DNA from: Cloacibacillus sp. An23
Lineage (GTDB): Bacteria > Synergistota > Synergistia > Synergistales > Synergistaceae
NCBI RefSeq assembly: GCF_002159945.1
Contig: NZ_NFJQ01000014.1
Coordinates: 1-60,519, forward strand
Length of the DNA stretch: 60,519 nucleotides
Direction: 5' to 3'
Shown here piece after piece: positions 1 to 8,426 of the stretch. The translations under genes and the position numbers were made by a program. The stretch's first letter is position 1; each line of letters begins with the position of its first letter. The notes beneath the pieces are model-generated. The model searched no databases, was not told where the DNA came from, and saw nothing but the letters and a program-made list of their open reading frames with translations.

Positions 1-1
1 C

Positions 2-1027
2 GCGGGGGCGGGAGCCAAAGTCACGGTAATAGAAAGCGACCTCCACCCGGGAGGACAGCTCGTCAAACAGACCCACAAATTCTTCGGCTCGCGCGACGAA
101 TACGCGGGAACCAGAGGCTACAAGATAGCGGACATCCTCCTTAACGAAATAGCCTCTCTCGAGGACAAAGTGACCATAAAATGCAACTCCACAGTAACGG
201 GCTACTACCCAGAAGACGGAGTCTACACCGTAATGGAAGGCGAAGAAGACTACTACAGGGTAAAAGCCAAAAAAGCCGTAATAGCCACCGGGGCCCAGGA
301 AAGAATGATCCCATTCCCCAACAACGACCTCCCGGGCGTCTACGGCGCGGGAGCCGTACAGACACTCATGAACGTCTACGGCGTAACGCCGGGTAAAAGA
401 GTGCTCATGGTCGGGGCCGGAAACATAGGACTCATAGTAAGCTACCAGCTCGCGCAGGCCGGAGTCGAAGTAGCCGCCGTAGTAGAAGCCATGCCAAAAG
501 TCGGGGGCTACTGGGTACACGCGGCCAAAATAAGAAGACTCGGCATCCCGATACTCCTTCAGCACACCGTAACCGAAGCCATAGGAGACAGAGTGCTCGA
601 AGGCGCCGTGATACAAGAGCTCGACGACAAATTCCAGCTCAAAGGCGAGCCGGAGAAAATAGACTGCGACATAATCTGCATGGCCGTAGGGCTCGCCCCC
701 ACCACAGAGCTCTTCTGGCAGGCAGGATGCGAAATGAAATACGTACCGCAGCTCTGCGGATACGTCCCCTACAGAGACAAAAACATGCGCACCAGCAACA
801 AAGACATATGGGTGGCCGGAGACGCCTCAGGAATAGAAGAAGCCTCCGCCGCCATGGTGGAAGGCAGGATAGCGGGCCACAGCGCAGCCAAAGCGTTAGG
901 CCTTACGGTAGACGACGACAAATTCCACGAATACTGGGAAAGGCTCGGCCACCTGCGCGCCGGAGAAGTCGGAGAAAAAATACGCGCCGGCATAGACCAG
1001 GTAATGACCGGCGGATGGGAGGCGTAG
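2..1027 (+). CDS. FAD/NAD-dependent oxidoreductase subunit (HcnB/OoxA-like), 5' truncated
   Basis: The reading frame is open from the first bases of the window, so the N-terminus with the first FAD-binding glycine motif is missing. The visible part starts just after that motif (AGAKVTVIESDLHPGG) and carries a second dinucleotide-binding motif, VGAGNIGLIVSYQLAQAG, and a C-terminal flavin contact, WVAGDASG. This is the pyridine-nucleotide-disulfide oxidoreductase fold found in the alpha subunit of HcnABC, octopine oxidase and D-proline or hydroxyproline dehydrogenases. It is followed after 3 bp by a ferredoxin-like gene, then by a BFD-like gene and a second flavoprotein, so it is almost certainly one subunit of a hetero-oligomeric amine or amino acid dehydrogenase. 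Substrate cannot be told from sequence. Confidence 0.85.
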   Translation, partial: AGAGAKVTVIESDLHPGGQLVKQTHKFFGSRDEYAGTRGYKIADILLNEIASLEDKVTIKCNSTVTGYYPEDGVYTVMEGEEDYYRVKAKKAVIATGAQERMIPFPNNDLPGVYGAGAVQTLMNVYGVTPGKRVLMVGAGNIGLIVSYQLAQAGVEVAAVVEAMPKVGGYWVHAAKIRRLGIPILLQHTVTEAIGDRVLEGAVIQELDDKFQLKGEPEKIDCDIICMAVGLAPTTELFWQAGCEMKYVPQLCGYVPYRDKNMRTSNKDIWVAGDASGIEEASAAMVEGRIAGHSAAKALGLTVDDDKFHEYWERLGHLRAGEVGEKIRAGIDQVMTGGWEA

Positions 1028-1030
1028 ACC

Positions 1031-1552
1031 ATGGGCTGCTGCTGCGAAACAAATAAAGAAAAACTCTTCAACAGCGGGATACTCGTAGAACACCGCGAAG
1101 GGGCCGTACTTCCGCCCAAAGAACAGTGGGAAAAGAAAAAAGGCGGCTACGTAGTGATAGAATGCCCGAAACGGATACCCTGCAACCCATGCTACACAAG
1201 CTGCCCGACGGGAGCCGTACTTCCGTTTGAAGACATAAACGACACGCCGAAAATAGACTACGCGAAATGCACCGGCTGCGGGATATGCGTATCGAGATGC
1301 CCGGGGCTCGCCTGCTTCGTGATAGACCTGACATACTCGGAAGACAAAGCCGTGATAAAACTCCCGTACGAACTGCTCCCGCTCCCAGAAAAGGGACAGA
1401 CCGTCAAATGCCTCGGCAGGGACGGGGCGGAGATAGCGGACGGAGAAGTCATAACGGTAACCGAACCGTCCAAGGACAAGACGTACGTCGTGAGCGTCGC
1501 GATACCGAAAGACAAATACGACGACATACGCGCGATAAAGGTGGTGTGCTGA
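1031..1552 (+). CDS. 4Fe-4S dicluster ferredoxin-like subunit
   Basis: The 173-residue protein contains two four-cysteine groups: one around CPKRIPCNPCYTSCP (an unusual C-x5-C-x2-C-x3-C-P spacing) and a canonical one in CTGCGICVSRCPG. It should hold two [4Fe-4S] clusters and pass electrons between the two flavoprotein subunits encoded on either side. The N-terminus also has a CCC run (MGCCCE). The start ATG lies 3 bp after the preceding stop and the stop is 1 bp before the next ATG, so the genes are translationally coupled. An electron-transfer subunit is secure; the electron acceptor is unknown. Confidence 0.85.
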   Translation: MGCCCETNKEKLFNSGILVEHREGAVLPPKEQWEKKKGGYVVIECPKRIPCNPCYTSCPTGAVLPFEDINDTPKIDYAKCTGCGICVSRCPGLACFVIDLTYSEDKAVIKLPYELLPLPEKGQTVKCLGRDGAEIADGEVITVTEPSKDKTYVVSVAIPKDKYDDIRAIKVVC

Positions 1553-1553
1553 A

Positions 1554-1823
1554 ATGGCGAAGGCAAACGTGATATGCCGCTGCGAAGAGATAGAGATAGA
1601 CGAAATACGCAGATGGATAGCGGCGGGCTATACCGAGTTCGACGAGCTTAAGAGGATACTGCGCGTAGGAATGGGGCCGTGCCAGGGACGTGGCTGCCGC
1701 GACATCATCCTGCGCGAGCTCGCGAAGGCGACGGGACGCAACGTCGCCGACATAGCGCCCGGCACGATACGACCGCCGGTGAAGCCGATAAAGATCAGCC
1801 TCCTTGCCGAGGACTGCGATTAG
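1554..1823 (+). CDS. BFD-like [2Fe-2S]-binding subunit
   Basis: A short 89-residue protein with cysteines at C8-x-C10 and C43-x4-C48, the pattern of the BFD-like [2Fe-2S] domain (Fer2_BFD). In HcnABC, octopine oxidase and related dehydrogenases this domain is either fused to a flavoprotein or a separate small subunit; here it is separate. It sits between the 4Fe-4S subunit (1 bp gap) and the DAO-family flavoprotein (12 bp gap). Role inferred from family and context: relay of electrons from amine oxidation. Confidence 0.85.
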   Translation: MAKANVICRCEEIEIDEIRRWIAAGYTEFDELKRILRVGMGPCQGRGCRDIILRELAKATGRNVADIAPGTIRPPVKPIKISLLAEDCD

Positions 1824-1835
1824 GAGGTGTGAAGC

Positions 1836-2984
1836 ATGGATTTCCAGAAAACAGCCGATATAGTAGTAATAGGGGGCGGAGTAGTCGGAGCGGCTACGGC
1901 CTACTATCTCGCCAAGTCGGGGCGCAAGAACGTCGTACTCGTAGAGAAGAACACGGTCTGTTCTGGCTCGACCGGACGCTGCGGCGCGGGTATACGCGCG
2001 CAGTGGGGGCTTGAGCTCAACTGCCGCATGGCGCTCGCCTGCCTCGACACATTCGAGCAGCTCGACGAAGAACTCGGTCTGCCGACCGGGCTCAACCAGG
2101 GCGGCTACCTGCTCATCGCCTATAAGGAGAAGGAGTGGGAGCAGTTCAAGAAGAACGTCGAACTCCAGCACAGTCTCGGTATAAACACGGAAATATTCAC
2201 CGACGTGAAGCGCGCGCAGGAGATATGCCCCGGCGTCGCCGTAGACGACGCGCTCGGCTTCACCTATTACCACCGCGACGGACACGCCGACCCGTTCCTA
2301 ACGACCTTCGCCTTCCAGGAGGCGGCGAAGCGTCTCGGCGTCAAGTTCTGCAAATTTACCGAGGTCACCGGGCTGCGTGTCGAAAGAGGCGAGATCAAGG
2401 CCGTAGAGACGAACCGCGGTACGATAGAGTGCGGCGACGTGATCAACTGCGCAGGTTCGTGGGCTCAGGACGTGGCGGCGATGGCCGGCATCAAGCTGCC
2501 GAACTGGGCCGAGCGTCACGAGATATTCATCACCGAGCCGGTCGATCCGGGCGTATGCCCGCCGATGCTCATGAGCTTCAGCGGAAATTTCTACATCCAG
2601 CAGCGTCCGCACGGTTCGATAATCGCCGGAGAAAGCCCGTCGCACGAGCCTGTCACGGGCTACACGGCGACCGTGCATTCCATCGCGAGCATCGCGCGCA
2701 CGGTGCTTAAGCTCCTGCCGCGCGCCAAGAACATCCGCGTCGTGCGCCAGTGGGCCGGGCATTACGACATGACGCCCGACGCGGCGCCTATACTCGGCGA
2801 GACGGACGTTAAGCACTTCTGGCACGCGACCGGCTTCTCGGGACACGGCTTCATGCTCGGCCCCGTCGCGGGACAGATAATGACGGCGCTGCTCAACGGC
2901 GACACGCCGATCATCGACCCGACGATAATGGACTACCGCCGCTTCGAGCGCGGCGAAAGAATAATCGAGCCGAACGTCGTTTAG
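1836..2984 (+). CDS. FAD-dependent DAO-family oxidoreductase (HcnC / sarcosine oxidase beta-like)
   Basis: A 382-residue flavoprotein with an N-terminal FAD-binding motif (VVIGGGVVGAATAYYLAKSG) and the C-terminal signature AAPILGE...HATGFSGHGFMLGP of the D-amino acid oxidase/glycine-sarcosine oxidase family. It is the likely catalytic subunit, oxidising a C-N bond of an amino or imino acid (glycine, sarcosine, D-proline and similar are known family substrates). The ATG is preceded by a good ribosome site (TAGGAGGTG). It is the last gene of the four-gene unit and is followed by a strong terminator. Confidence 0.85.
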   Translation: MDFQKTADIVVIGGGVVGAATAYYLAKSGRKNVVLVEKNTVCSGSTGRCGAGIRAQWGLELNCRMALACLDTFEQLDEELGLPTGLNQGGYLLIAYKEKEWEQFKKNVELQHSLGINTEIFTDVKRAQEICPGVAVDDALGFTYYHRDGHADPFLTTFAFQEAAKRLGVKFCKFTEVTGLRVERGEIKAVETNRGTIECGDVINCAGSWAQDVAAMAGIKLPNWAERHEIFITEPVDPGVCPPMLMSFSGNFYIQQRPHGSIIAGESPSHEPVTGYTATVHSIASIARTVLKLLPRAKNIRVVRQWAGHYDMTPDAAPILGETDVKHFWHATGFSGHGFMLGPVAGQIMTALLNGDTPIIDPTIMDYRRFERGERIIEPNVV

Positions 2985-3020
2985 ACGCGCGGAAAATTTC
3001 CGAGAAAAGACACAAAGCAG

Positions 3021-3053
3021 CCGCCGGAGCAACTCTCCGGCGGTTTTATTTTT
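3021..3053 (+). terminator. Rho-independent terminator
   Basis: A perfect 9-bp stem (CCGCCGGAG / CTCCGGCGG) with a 5-nt loop is followed by TTTTATTTTT. It ends the four-gene dehydrogenase operon 37 bp after its last stop codon. Confidence 0.9.
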
Positions 3054-3125
3054 CCCTTTTTACCGGCCTTTCCGCGCGCCGCGCCGCTTATCGCGACCGG
3101 GCGCGGTATTATTCGCGCAGCGGCC

Positions 3126-4019
3126 TTACGCTTCCGCTTCGAGCTTCTGTTTTATTTTCTCGGCCAACCGCCTGATGTAGGCCGGGTTCGTACCGCAGCA
3201 GCCGCCTATGTAGGCAGCGCCCATGTCTACGGCCGGGAGCACGTCGCCGGCGAAGGTCTCGATGTCGAACGAGGCGTCGAACGAACCGTCGTCGTTCGCT
3301 ATCGGCGTTCCGGCGTTGGGTTTGAAGATTACCGGCAGGTCGGTGACGGCCTTGAAGTCCGCGATGACCGGCAGCGCGTCCACAGGGCCAAGCGAGCAGT
3401 TGAGGCCGACGGCGGCTACGTTGTACGGACGCAGCCCTTCGACGATGTCCTTCGGCGTGTTTCCCATCATCGTGCGCGCGGTCTTCGGGCGCACGCCGTT
3501 TTTGTTGGCTCCCATGAAGCTCATGGAGCAGCAGACGGGAACGCCGTATCCCGAGGCTATCTCCGCCGCTATCTTCATCATCTCGAGATCCATGAAGGTC
3601 AGCATCCATATCATGTCGGGTTTTTCCTGCATTCCCGCGCCTATCTGCTCTTCGTACATCGCTTTCGCCTCTTCGCGCGATATTTTGCCGTACGGCTTGA
3701 GCAGCCCCGTAAGCGGACCTATCGCGAGCCCTACCCTGACGCGGCCGTCGGCGGCGTCCTGCGCTATTTTTACGCCGGCCGATACGACCTGCCCGACGCT
3801 GTAGGAGCTCGAGCGCGCTACCTCCGCGCCGTTCGCTGCGAAAGTGTTCGCCATTATTATGTCGGCTCCGGCATCAACGTATTCTTCGTTGAGCTCGCGC
3901 ACTATTTTCGGGTTTTCGACGTTGTAGCGCCAGACCGGGACCTTTTCGGAAGCCTTTTCCCAAAGGCTCGTCCCCGCCGCTCCGTCGAGCATGATTATTT
4001 TCTTTTCTGCTTTTTCCAT
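3126..4019 (-). CDS. Homocysteine S-methyltransferase family protein (MetH N-domain-like)
   Basis: A 297-residue stand-alone homocysteine methyltransferase barrel. It begins with the LDGAAGTSLWEK loop and keeps the three zinc cysteines: one in GLNCS and two in GGCCGTNP near the C-terminus. The family moves a methyl group from a methyl donor (methylcobalamin, S-methylmethionine, betaine) to homocysteine or another thiol. The ATG at 4019 is preferred to the overlapping TTG one codon upstream because an AAGG motif lies at proper distance. It is the last gene of a minus-strand unit with an importer and a radical SAM enzyme, 41 bp after the permease gene, so its donor may be imported. Donor and acceptor are unknown. 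Confidence 0.85.
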   Translation of the reverse strand: MEKAEKKIIMLDGAAGTSLWEKASEKVPVWRYNVENPKIVRELNEEYVDAGADIIMANTFAANGAEVARSSSYSVGQVVSAGVKIAQDAADGRVRVGLAIGPLTGLLKPYGKISREEAKAMYEEQIGAGMQEKPDMIWMLTFMDLEMMKIAAEIASGYGVPVCCSMSFMGANKNGVRPKTARTMMGNTPKDIVEGLRPYNVAAVGLNCSLGPVDALPVIADFKAVTDLPVIFKPNAGTPIANDDGSFDASFDIETFAGDVLPAVDMGAAYIGGCCGTNPAYIRRLAEKIKQKLEAEA

Positions 4020-4060
4020 CAACGTTCACGCCTTTCCGTAGTCCGTATAATTTCCGCGCG

Positions 4061-4963
4061 CTATTCCTTCCAGCGGACCAGCTTTCTTTCCGCGAAACTC
4101 AGCAGCGCGTTAAGAAGGCTGACTACGACTCCTATGAGTATAATGCCGGCTATGACGTTCGTGTAGTTCGCATAGTCGGAGTAATTTTTTATAAAATATC
4201 CGAGGCCGCTCGACGCGCCCGTCATCTCAGCCATCGTGAGCAGCAGGAATGACGTCGAGAGAGTCACATGAAGGCCGGACATTATCCCGGGGAACAGGTA
4301 CGGTATCATTATTTGGAAAATCATCTCGCGGCGCGTGAGGCCGAGGGCGCGCGCCGAATTTATTATGCGTTTGTCCATCGCGGCGGCACGGTTGATTATC
4401 CCCATGAAGGTGGGCCAGAAGATGCCGAGCACGATTATCGCGGCCGCCGCGCTGCGGAAGGTAGGCATGACGGCGACGGCGTAGGGGCTGTATATCACCG
4501 GCGGTATCGGGCTCAGCACCTTCGCTATGGGCAGGAATACGCCGCGCATGAACGGAGAAAGGCCAACGAAAAGGCCTAGCGTGACGCCGGAGGCGACGGC
4601 GATGAGCATGCTCGCGCCGAGCAGCGTAAGCGACGAGAATACGCCGCGCAGCATAAGTGCGCGGCAGTCCCAGAAGGCCTGAAAAACGTCGCGCGGCGGC
4701 GGCAGGAGTATCGGGTTTGCTATCCCCAGGTTGACGGCGGAAAGCTCCCACGCGGTGAGGACGGCGAGCGCGATGCAGGCTATCGCGGAAAACTGCGCCG
4801 TCCTTTCCGGCGAGCGGCGGACGCGCGCTGCGTAGCACAGCTCCGTCAGGACGAGCGCGCCCATGAGCATCGCGCAGCCGGAGGGCGCTTTGCGGCTGTT
4901 CCAGAGCACGAGCGCGGCGAGAGACGCGAGGGCGAGCTGAGCGAGGGCGAAGGAGCGCTTCAT
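4061..4963 (-). CDS. ABC transporter permease (SsuC/TauC/nitrate family)
   Basis: A 300-residue inner-membrane permease with several hydrophobic segments; the conserved cytoplasmic EAA-type loop is seen around INSARALGLTRREMIFQIMIP. Two extra hydrophobic segments occur in the first ~100 residues, before the usual permease core. It overlaps the ATPase gene by 4 bp (ATGA), so the two are coupled. Known relatives import sulfonates, taurine, nitrate, pyrimidine precursors and other small molecules. The cargo here is unknown; neighbours suggest a methylated or sulfur compound. Confidence 0.85.
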   Translation of the reverse strand: MKRSFALAQLALASLAALVLWNSRKAPSGCAMLMGALVLTELCYAARVRRSPERTAQFSAIACIALAVLTAWELSAVNLGIANPILLPPPRDVFQAFWDCRALMLRGVFSSLTLLGASMLIAVASGVTLGLFVGLSPFMRGVFLPIAKVLSPIPPVIYSPYAVAVMPTFRSAAAAIIVLGIFWPTFMGIINRAAAMDKRIINSARALGLTRREMIFQIMIPYLFPGIMSGLHVTLSTSFLLLTMAEMTGASSGLGYFIKNYSDYANYTNVIAGIILIGVVVSLLNALLSFAERKLVRWKE

Positions 4964-5742
4964 CTCTCCGCCGCACGCCTTTCCCCGGCCTCGCAGAAAT
5001 ATTCCGCGAGACGGCTGACAAGCGAGAAATACTCCCTCGTGCCCGTTATCTCCTTATGCACGCGCGGATAGCCGAAGGGGACCGGGACTTCGCGCCGTAT
5101 CGCGCCGCCGTCCATGAAGAGTATCCGCTCGCCGAGCGTCACGGCCTCGTCCACGTTGTGCGTGACGAAGAGCACCGTGCGCCCGGTTCCGCGTTTGGCC
5201 ACTTCGCCCACGAGAGTCTGGAGCGAGCGGCGCATACGCGGGTCGAGCGCGCTGAACGGCTCGTCGAAGAGCCACGTCCCGGCGTCCATCGCAAGAGCGC
5301 GCGCTATCGCGACGCGCTGCCTCATGCCGCCCGAGAGCTGGTGCGGATATTTGGCGCGGTCGCCGTAGAGGCCGACCTGCGCGAGATATTCGCCGGCGAG
5401 CGATGCGGCTTCGGCCTTGGATATTTTACGCGCGTGGCGCGCAGCGAAAGCTACGTTCCCGAGCGCCGTCATCCACGGAAACAGAGAGTAATCCTGAAAG
5501 ACTATCGCCCTGTCCGTGCCGGGGCCGCGAATCTCGTCGCCGTTGACGCGCACTGTGCCGGACGAGGGACGCAGCAGCCCCATGACTATGTTCAGAAGCG
5601 TGCTTTTGCCGCAGCCGCTGTGGCCGAGCACGCAGACGAACTCGCCGCGCGCGGCGCGCATGGAAAGGCCCCGGAGCACCGGCGGCTCCGCGGCGTAGCT
5701 GAAATATATATTTTCCGCCTCTATAGCGAACGGGGCCGCCAT
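4960..5742 (-). CDS. ABC transporter ATP-binding protein (SsuB/TauB family)
   Basis: A 260-residue ATPase with Walker A GHSGCGKST, signature LSGGMRQRVAIARAL and Walker B WLFDEPFSALD, all intact. It powers the permease encoded immediately downstream (4-bp overlap) and is preceded by the substrate-binding protein gene with a 4-bp gap. Gene order is binding protein, ATPase, permease, as in other SsuABC-like systems. Confidence 0.9.
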   Translation of the reverse strand: MAAPFAIEAENIYFSYAAEPPVLRGLSMRAARGEFVCVLGHSGCGKSTLLNIVMGLLRPSSGTVRVNGDEIRGPGTDRAIVFQDYSLFPWMTALGNVAFAARHARKISKAEAASLAGEYLAQVGLYGDRAKYPHQLSGGMRQRVAIARALAMDAGTWLFDEPFSALDPRMRRSLQTLVGEVAKRGTGRTVLFVTHNVDEAVTLGERILFMDGGAIRREVPVPFGYPRVHKEITGTREYFSLVSRLAEYFCEAGERRAAER

Positions 5743-5746
5743 GACG

Positions 5747-6778
5747 CTAAAGATTGTTGGCGGCGTATTCCGCGTCCATTTTTTTGAAATATTCGCAGTC
5801 CGGGAAGCGTCTCAGCATTTCGTCGAGCGCCTCGCGATAGACCGTCGAATCCACGCAGTCCGATATATCGGCCTTCGCCCCCTTCGGCAGGTCGCCGTTG
5901 GCCTCCATTATCTTGTAGAACTCCTTTATCCTGTTGACCGCCGGGTCCATCGTTATCACCATAACGTCGGAGTAAAGGCAGTATCTCACGTAGTCCTCCG
6001 GCTGTCCCGAAAATTCCATGAGTTTCGCGACCGCCGTATCGGGGTCGTCGCGCGTCAGCTTGTAAGCGCGCAGGTTCGCAATCTGGAATTTGACGAGCGC
6101 GGCGCGCTTTTTCTCAAAGGTCTCGCGCGAGGCGGTCTGACGGCAGCATACGGCGTTCGGCGCGGCGTCCCTGATGTTGAAGGCGACTGCAAGGCCGCGC
6201 TTTTCCGCGATGAGGCCGAAGCCGCTGTTGACGAAGCCTATGTCCGCCATGCCCTTCGAGACGGCCTCTATTATCGCCTGAAAGCCGTCGAGCTGTATTA
6301 TCTCCACGTCTTTCGCGAGGTCCAGCCCGGCCTCGCGCATCTTCGAGCGCATTATCATCTGCCCGGTCTCGGGGCGGTGGACGGCTATCTTTTTGCCTTT
6401 GAAATTCTTTATGTCGCGGTACTTGTCCTTGTTCTCGGGCAGGGTCACGCCCTGGCAGCCCTCCGCTATCGTGCCGCCGTATATCACGAGCTCCGCGCCC
6501 TTCGCGGCGTAGGTCAGCGACGGTATGATGCCGAGCGGCAGCACGTCGAGCTTGCCGAGCTGCACTGCGGTGACGCCCTCGTTGAGGTTCGATATCTGCA
6601 TTATCTCGACGTCGAGCCCCTCGTCCGAGTAGTAGCCCATCATGTGCGCGAGCACGACCATCGCGGGCTTGATGCTGTTTCCCATGTTGCCGACGCGCAG
6701 CGCCGCCTCCCCCGCCTCCGAAGCCGCCGGGAAGAGCAACGCCGCCGCGAGCAGAAGCGCGCAGATGACGTTTCTCAT
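5747..6778 (-). CDS. ABC transporter substrate-binding protein (NMT1/SsuA-like)
   Basis: A 343-residue protein with a clear Sec signal peptide (MRNVICALLLAAALLFPAAS, then EAGEA) followed by a type-2 periplasmic binding fold of the NMT1/SsuA family, with the typical ...GYYSDEGLDVEI... and GKLDVLPLG segments. It should bind the imported ligand in the periplasm. It starts 10 bp after the DUF5714 gene ends, which ties the importer to the radical SAM gene pair. Ligand unknown. Confidence 0.85.
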   Translation of the reverse strand: MRNVICALLLAAALLFPAASEAGEAALRVGNMGNSIKPAMVVLAHMMGYYSDEGLDVEIMQISNLNEGVTAVQLGKLDVLPLGIIPSLTYAAKGAELVIYGGTIAEGCQGVTLPENKDKYRDIKNFKGKKIAVHRPETGQMIMRSKMREAGLDLAKDVEIIQLDGFQAIIEAVSKGMADIGFVNSGFGLIAEKRGLAVAFNIRDAAPNAVCCRQTASRETFEKKRAALVKFQIANLRAYKLTRDDPDTAVAKLMEFSGQPEDYVRYCLYSDVMVITMDPAVNRIKEFYKIMEANGDLPKGAKADISDCVDSTVYREALDEMLRRFPDCEYFKKMDAEYAANNL

Positions 6779-6788
6779 ACCCGTTCCA

Positions 6789-7379
6789 CTATTCGCCGCC
6801 CTCGCAGAAGGGGCAGGCCTCGCCGAGGCATTCGTTGTTGAATTTTCTGTAGGCGCATCTCACCGCGTCCGGCATGCTTATCACCGTGCCGAGATGACGG
6901 GCTATGTATTTTTTCATAAAAAGAAGCGCCGCGAATGTGTTGCGCTTGCAGCAGCGCGGGCCTCCGATCTTCGCCATCTCGGACAGAGCGCCCGCCGTGG
7001 CGTAGTTGCATAGCCCCCACGTCTCCTTAGACAGCGGCGTCGTGCCGGTGTAGACGCTCATGAATATGCCGCAGCCGACCGCCGCGCCGCAGGCTCCGTA
7101 AAAGCCGCAGAAGGCAGGCAGAACGTTGTGCGCGCGCTTCATGGCTTCGTCGAGCTTTTTCCGAAATTCCTCGGGCGAAACTTCGTTCTTCGCGCAGACG
7201 TCGGCGAGCAGCACGGCGGGCACGAGATAGTGGTGCGCAAAGTTGTGCATGGGGAAATTCGCGTCGTTCATTACGGAATCGACGACATCCATGACGCCCC
7301 GCCCCTCAGGCCGTCTGTAATATTCGAAGCACTTTTCCGTTATCACCTCAAAGCTCCTGTCGTTCCCGCAGCCGGCCAT
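6789..7379 (-). CDS. DUF5714 domain protein, cysteine-rich
   Basis: About 196 residues with many cysteines: FCGFYGACGAAVGCG, GGPRCCKRN, RCAYRKFNNECLGEACPFC. I recognise the DUF5714 type, which is often found next to radical SAM enzymes; no biochemical role is established to my knowledge. The longer reading frame begins upstream, but the ATG at 7379 has a strong GGAGGGGAGG site and lies just after the radical SAM stop, so it is chosen. The cysteines suggest metal or Fe-S binding (inference). It probably works with the radical SAM enzyme encoded directly upstream. Confidence 0.7.
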   Translation of the reverse strand: MAGCGNDRSFEVITEKCFEYYRRPEGRGVMDVVDSVMNDANFPMHNFAHHYLVPAVLLADVCAKNEVSPEEFRKKLDEAMKRAHNVLPAFCGFYGACGAAVGCGIFMSVYTGTTPLSKETWGLCNYATAGALSEMAKIGGPRCCKRNTFAALLFMKKYIARHLGTVISMPDAVRCAYRKFNNECLGEACPFCEGGE

Positions 7380-7380
7380 C

Positions 7381-8349
7381 TCAGCGCCTCCCCTCCCAGC
7401 GCCATTCCGCCGCCGCAAGCATCGCCTTGGTCTTCGCCGCGGACGCGCCGCGCCCGGTCTCGGTAGAGAGGCTCGTGTCGCGCGGATTGACGCTGACCTC
7501 GGCGTATATCTGGTTCGCCCCGGCCATCAGGCAGAGCTCGTCCGGCTCGTGTACGCCCATCGCGCGCTCCGGCTTCACGCACAGCTCCGCCACGGCGCAT
7601 ATCTTCGCGAGCTCCGCAGCCGATATCTCGCCGCGCCCGAAAAGCCGCGTGCCCGGCACGCATACGCGCTTCATGACGGCCATTACGCCGACCGGGTATT
7701 CCTTAGCGCGGAACATCTCGTCGGCGATCTCTTCATAAGTGTGCTCGGGGCCTATCGGCTCAACGCAGTAGTAGAGTTCGAGCCCGGCCTCCTTAACGGC
7801 GTCGAGCGTCCTCACGCGCGCCGCCGGTTCGAGCTCCGTGTCGCGCCCCTCGCCGAGCCTGCGTATATGGTAGACTCCCGTAAAGCCGGCGGCCCGCAGC
7901 TCGCGCGCGTACTCGTGTCCAAAGTCGCCGACGTTCGCGACGAAGCGCATGCCGTCGGGGATATGTTCGCGCACGCGCCGCGCGTATTCGAGAAAATCCT
8001 CCTGCGGATAATTGGCCGTGGTCATCAGGAAAAGCTCGTCCACTCCCTGCGCCGCTATCTCCCCGGCCATATAGCACGCGCTTTCGACAGGCAGGACGAA
8101 GCTGTTCTCCGCCGGAAAAACATCCTTCGCGAGCGAGCAGAAGCCGCAGTTCGCTGGACACGGCGACGCCTCTATCCCAATCTGCGCAAATATCGCGCCG
8201 CGCCCGCCGAACCGCGAGCGCGCCTCCGCGTTCGCCGCGCATAGCAGCGCGTAATAGTCACCGCTCCCTACCTCGAGCGACAAAAGCTCCAGCACGTCGG
8301 CGCGGCGAAGCTCTTCGCCAGCCGACGCCCTTTCAAGCGCTTCGTTCAT
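7381..8349 (-). CDS. BioB/HydE-like radical SAM enzyme
   Basis: A 322-residue radical SAM protein with the cluster motif CPANCGFC (C-x3-C-x2-C), a GVDELFLMTTANYP strand typical of BioB-class barrels and the late motif ELCLMAGANQIYAEVSVNPRD. It lacks an obvious B12 domain. The ATG at 8349 is preferred over the GTG at 8358 because GGAGGA sits directly against that GTG but about ten bases before the ATG. BioB-class enzymes do sulfur insertion, methylation or rearrangement; the reaction here is unknown. First enzyme gene of the operon that continues with DUF5714, an ABC importer and a methyltransferase. Confidence 0.8.
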   Translation of the reverse strand: MNEALERASAGEELRRADVLELLSLEVGSGDYYALLCAANAEARSRFGGRGAIFAQIGIEASPCPANCGFCSLAKDVFPAENSFVLPVESACYMAGEIAAQGVDELFLMTTANYPQEDFLEYARRVREHIPDGMRFVANVGDFGHEYARELRAAGFTGVYHIRRLGEGRDTELEPAARVRTLDAVKEAGLELYYCVEPIGPEHTYEEIADEMFRAKEYPVGVMAVMKRVCVPGTRLFGRGEISAAELAKICAVAELCVKPERAMGVHEPDELCLMAGANQIYAEVSVNPRDTSLSTETGRGASAAKTKAMLAAAEWRWEGRR

Positions 8350-8391
8350 AAATTCCACTCCTCCTTGCGGATTTCTATAAAAAGCTCCGGC

Positions 8392-8412
8392 GCGCGGCTT
8401 CCTCCGCCGCGC
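8392..8412 (-). terminator. Possible weak terminator or processing hairpin
   Basis: A 7-bp GC stem (GCGCGGC / GCCGCGC) with a 7-nt loop lies between the PadR gene and the radical SAM gene. On the minus strand it is followed by GCCGGAGCTTTTTA, so the T run is 8 nt away from the stem. It may only attenuate. Confidence 0.35.
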
Positions 8413-8426
8413 ACGCGGCCTGCAGC

